From Pseudomonadota bacterium (GTDB lineage Bacteria; Pseudomonadota; Alphaproteobacteria; Acetobacterales; Acetobacteraceae): a stretch of DNA of 5,108 nucleotides. Location: positions 1 through 5,108 of the forward strand of contig JAKCCP010000213.1 of assembly GCA_021841985.1 (NCBI GenBank). The letters run 5' to 3'. Made by a program: the position numbers and the translations under genes. The notes under the pieces were generated by a model. That model did not search any database. It was given only the letters and a program-made list of their open reading frames with translations, and was not told the DNA's origin. Of this stretch, positions 4,268-5,108 are shown one piece after another. The number at the start of each line of letters is the position of its first letter. The stretch's first letter is position 1.

Positions 4268-5014
4268 ATGGAAAGTCGTGAAAATCACTTCGGCCAGACG
4301 ATCGGCGCGCCTGTCGCCGGCTGGACGCCGCGCCCGCATCCGCCGGCAACCGCGCTCGCTGGCCGCCACTGCCGGATCGAGACGCTCGATCCCGCCCGCC
4401 ACGGCGATGATCTCTTCGCCGCCGACCAATTGGCACCCGATGCCCGGGACTGGACCTATCTGGTCGGCGAGCGGCCGGCGGGACGAGAAGCGTTCCAAGC
4501 CTGGCTCGAGGCCTGCGCCGCGCCCTGGCGCCGCGCCGACGGCGATCCGCTGTTTCACGCCATCCTGCTGCCCGATGGCCGCGCCGCCGGGCTCGCCGCC
4601 TATCTCCGCATCGATCGCGGCAATGGCGTGATCGAGGTCGGGCACATCCTCTTCACCCGCGCCCTCCAGCGCCGCCCGGCCGGCACCGAGGCGATGTTCC
4701 TGATGATGCGCCGCGCCTTCGACGAACTCGGCTACCGGCGCTATGAGTGGAAATGCGACAGCCTGAACGCGCCCTCGCGCCGCGCCGCCTTGCGTTATGG
4801 CTTCCGCTTCGAGGGCATCTTCCGCCAGGCCGTGGTCTATAAGGGCCGCAGCCGCGACACCGCCTGGTTTGCGATCACCGATCAGGAATGGCCAAGGGTG
4901 CGGGCGGCGTTCGAGGCCTGGCTCGACCCGGCGAATTTCACCCCGGCCGGGGCGCAGCGCCGCCCGCTCGCCGCGTATCATGCGCCTGGAGATACGCCGC
5001 CAGCGGGTCCATGA
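4268..5014 (+). CDS. GNAT-family N-acetyltransferase, RimJ/RimL-like (Acetyltransf_3 type)
   Basis: Predicted acetyl-CoA-dependent N-acetyltransferase of 248 residues; the substrate (protein N-terminus, amino acid or antibiotic-like amine) cannot be told. Residues 1–33 are a Pro-rich extension. The domain begins at [17 protein letters not shown] (34–50). The middle has [20 protein letters not shown] (96–115). The acetyl-CoA-binding segment is [20 protein letters not shown] (123–142), where R-R-P-A-G-T stands for the family Q/R-x-x-G-x-G/A loop. It is followed by helix [20 protein letters not shown] (143–162). The C-terminal signature [20 protein letters not shown] (166–185) is the N-x-x-S-R-x-x-x-x-x-G-F-x-x-E-G pattern typical of RimJ/RimL relatives. 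The tail after about 222 is Pro/Ala-rich and overlaps the convergent gene. The start at 4268 gives the longest frame; GAGAG precedes it immediately and no better SD is visible, so a later start such as M143 is impossible on domain grounds. It is divergent from apt. Confidence 0.9.
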   Translation: MESRENHFGQTIGAPVAGWTPRPHPPATALAGRHCRIETLDPARHGDDLFAADQLAPDARDWTYLVGERPAGREAFQAWLEACAAPWRRADGDPLFHAILLPDGRAAGLAAYLRIDRGNGVIEVGHILFTRALQRRPAGTEAMFLMMRRAFDELGYRRYEWKCDSLNAPSRRAALRYGFRFEGIFRQAVVYKGRSRDTAWFAITDQEWPRVRAAFEAWLDPANFTPAGAQRRPLAAYHAPGDTPPAGP

Positions 5015-5108
5015 TCTGGAGCAGCATGTTGTCCCAGGAAAACCGCGCCGTGATCTCGCGCGCGCGGGCGATCAAATCCGGGCGCCGCTTGGGCGGGTTC
5101 TCCTGCAC
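4938..5108 (-). CDS. Glycosyltransferase C-terminal end (partial, enters from the right edge)
   Basis: The last 56 residues plus stop of a larger protein read leftward. The visible part reads [20 protein letters not shown], then [20 protein letters not shown]. The helix [14 protein letters not shown] followed by a Tyr/Leu-ending helix is the standard closing segment of family 4 (GT-B) glycosyltransferases, whose final helix folds back on the N-terminal domain. The donor-binding E-x-x-x-x-x-x-x-E motif would lie beyond the window, so activity and substrate are unknown. The TGA at 4940–4938 falls within the coding region of the convergent acetyltransferase gene. The last 12 or so residues after QAHD are Gly/Ala/Pro-rich and probably not conserved. 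Confidence 0.72.
   Translation of the reverse strand: MQENPPKRRPDLIARAREITARFSWDNMLLQIMDPLAAYLQAHDTRRAGGAAPRPG

Noticed and set aside
4049..4981. Upstream in-frame extension of apt to an ATG at 4981
   Set aside because: It has no homology pattern, runs antisense to the GNAT gene, and the normal APRT N-terminus begins at 4048.

Overview
This 5.1 kb window is very GC-rich chromosomal DNA from an alphaproteobacterium. The best guess is Rhodospirillales, probably Acetobacteraceae. The grounds are the Hsp20–DUF1150 gene pair, which I know from Alphaproteobacteria, the divergent Bug-like secreted protein, and the codon bias toward G/C in third positions. No rRNA, tRNA, insertion sequence, integrase, phage gene or CRISPR array is visible, and no base-composition break suggests recent transfer.

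Layout, left to right. The first 177 bases hold the N-terminal part of a peptide deformylase (def) on the minus strand. A 173-bp divergent spacer follows. On the plus strand come a class A small heat-shock protein (351–770) and a DUF1150 protein (832–1083), which look like one operon. The leader of the heat-shock gene folds into two hairpins. The second traps the Shine-Dalgarno sequence with a bulged G in a UCGCU anti-SD, which is the signature of a ROSE-type RNA thermometer. A structured spacer (1084–1178) with a strong hairpin and 16-bp repeats separates this operon from three regions read on the minus strand: a small Ser/Ala/Pro-rich protein with a FlaG-like core (1179–1487), a small GT-A-type glycosyltransferase-like protein (1591–2364), and an operon of apt followed by a Tat-exported Bug/TctC-like binding protein (2455–4048). 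The last two genes overlap at an ATGATG/TGA junction. On the plus strand at 4268–5014 is a GNAT acetyltransferase, divergent from apt. Its 3' end overlaps by 77 nt the C-terminus of a second glycosyltransferase that enters from the right edge on the minus strand.

Functionally the window mixes housekeeping (def, apt), proteostasis (Hsp20 and DUF1150) and less characterised accessory genes. I see no obvious multi-gene novel defence or biosynthetic system. The most interesting items are regulatory or structural: the ROSE-like thermometer, a possibly leaderless def transcript, the 16-bp palindromic repeat array that supplies the stop codon of the FlaG-like gene, and the orphan Bug-like protein translationally coupled to apt.
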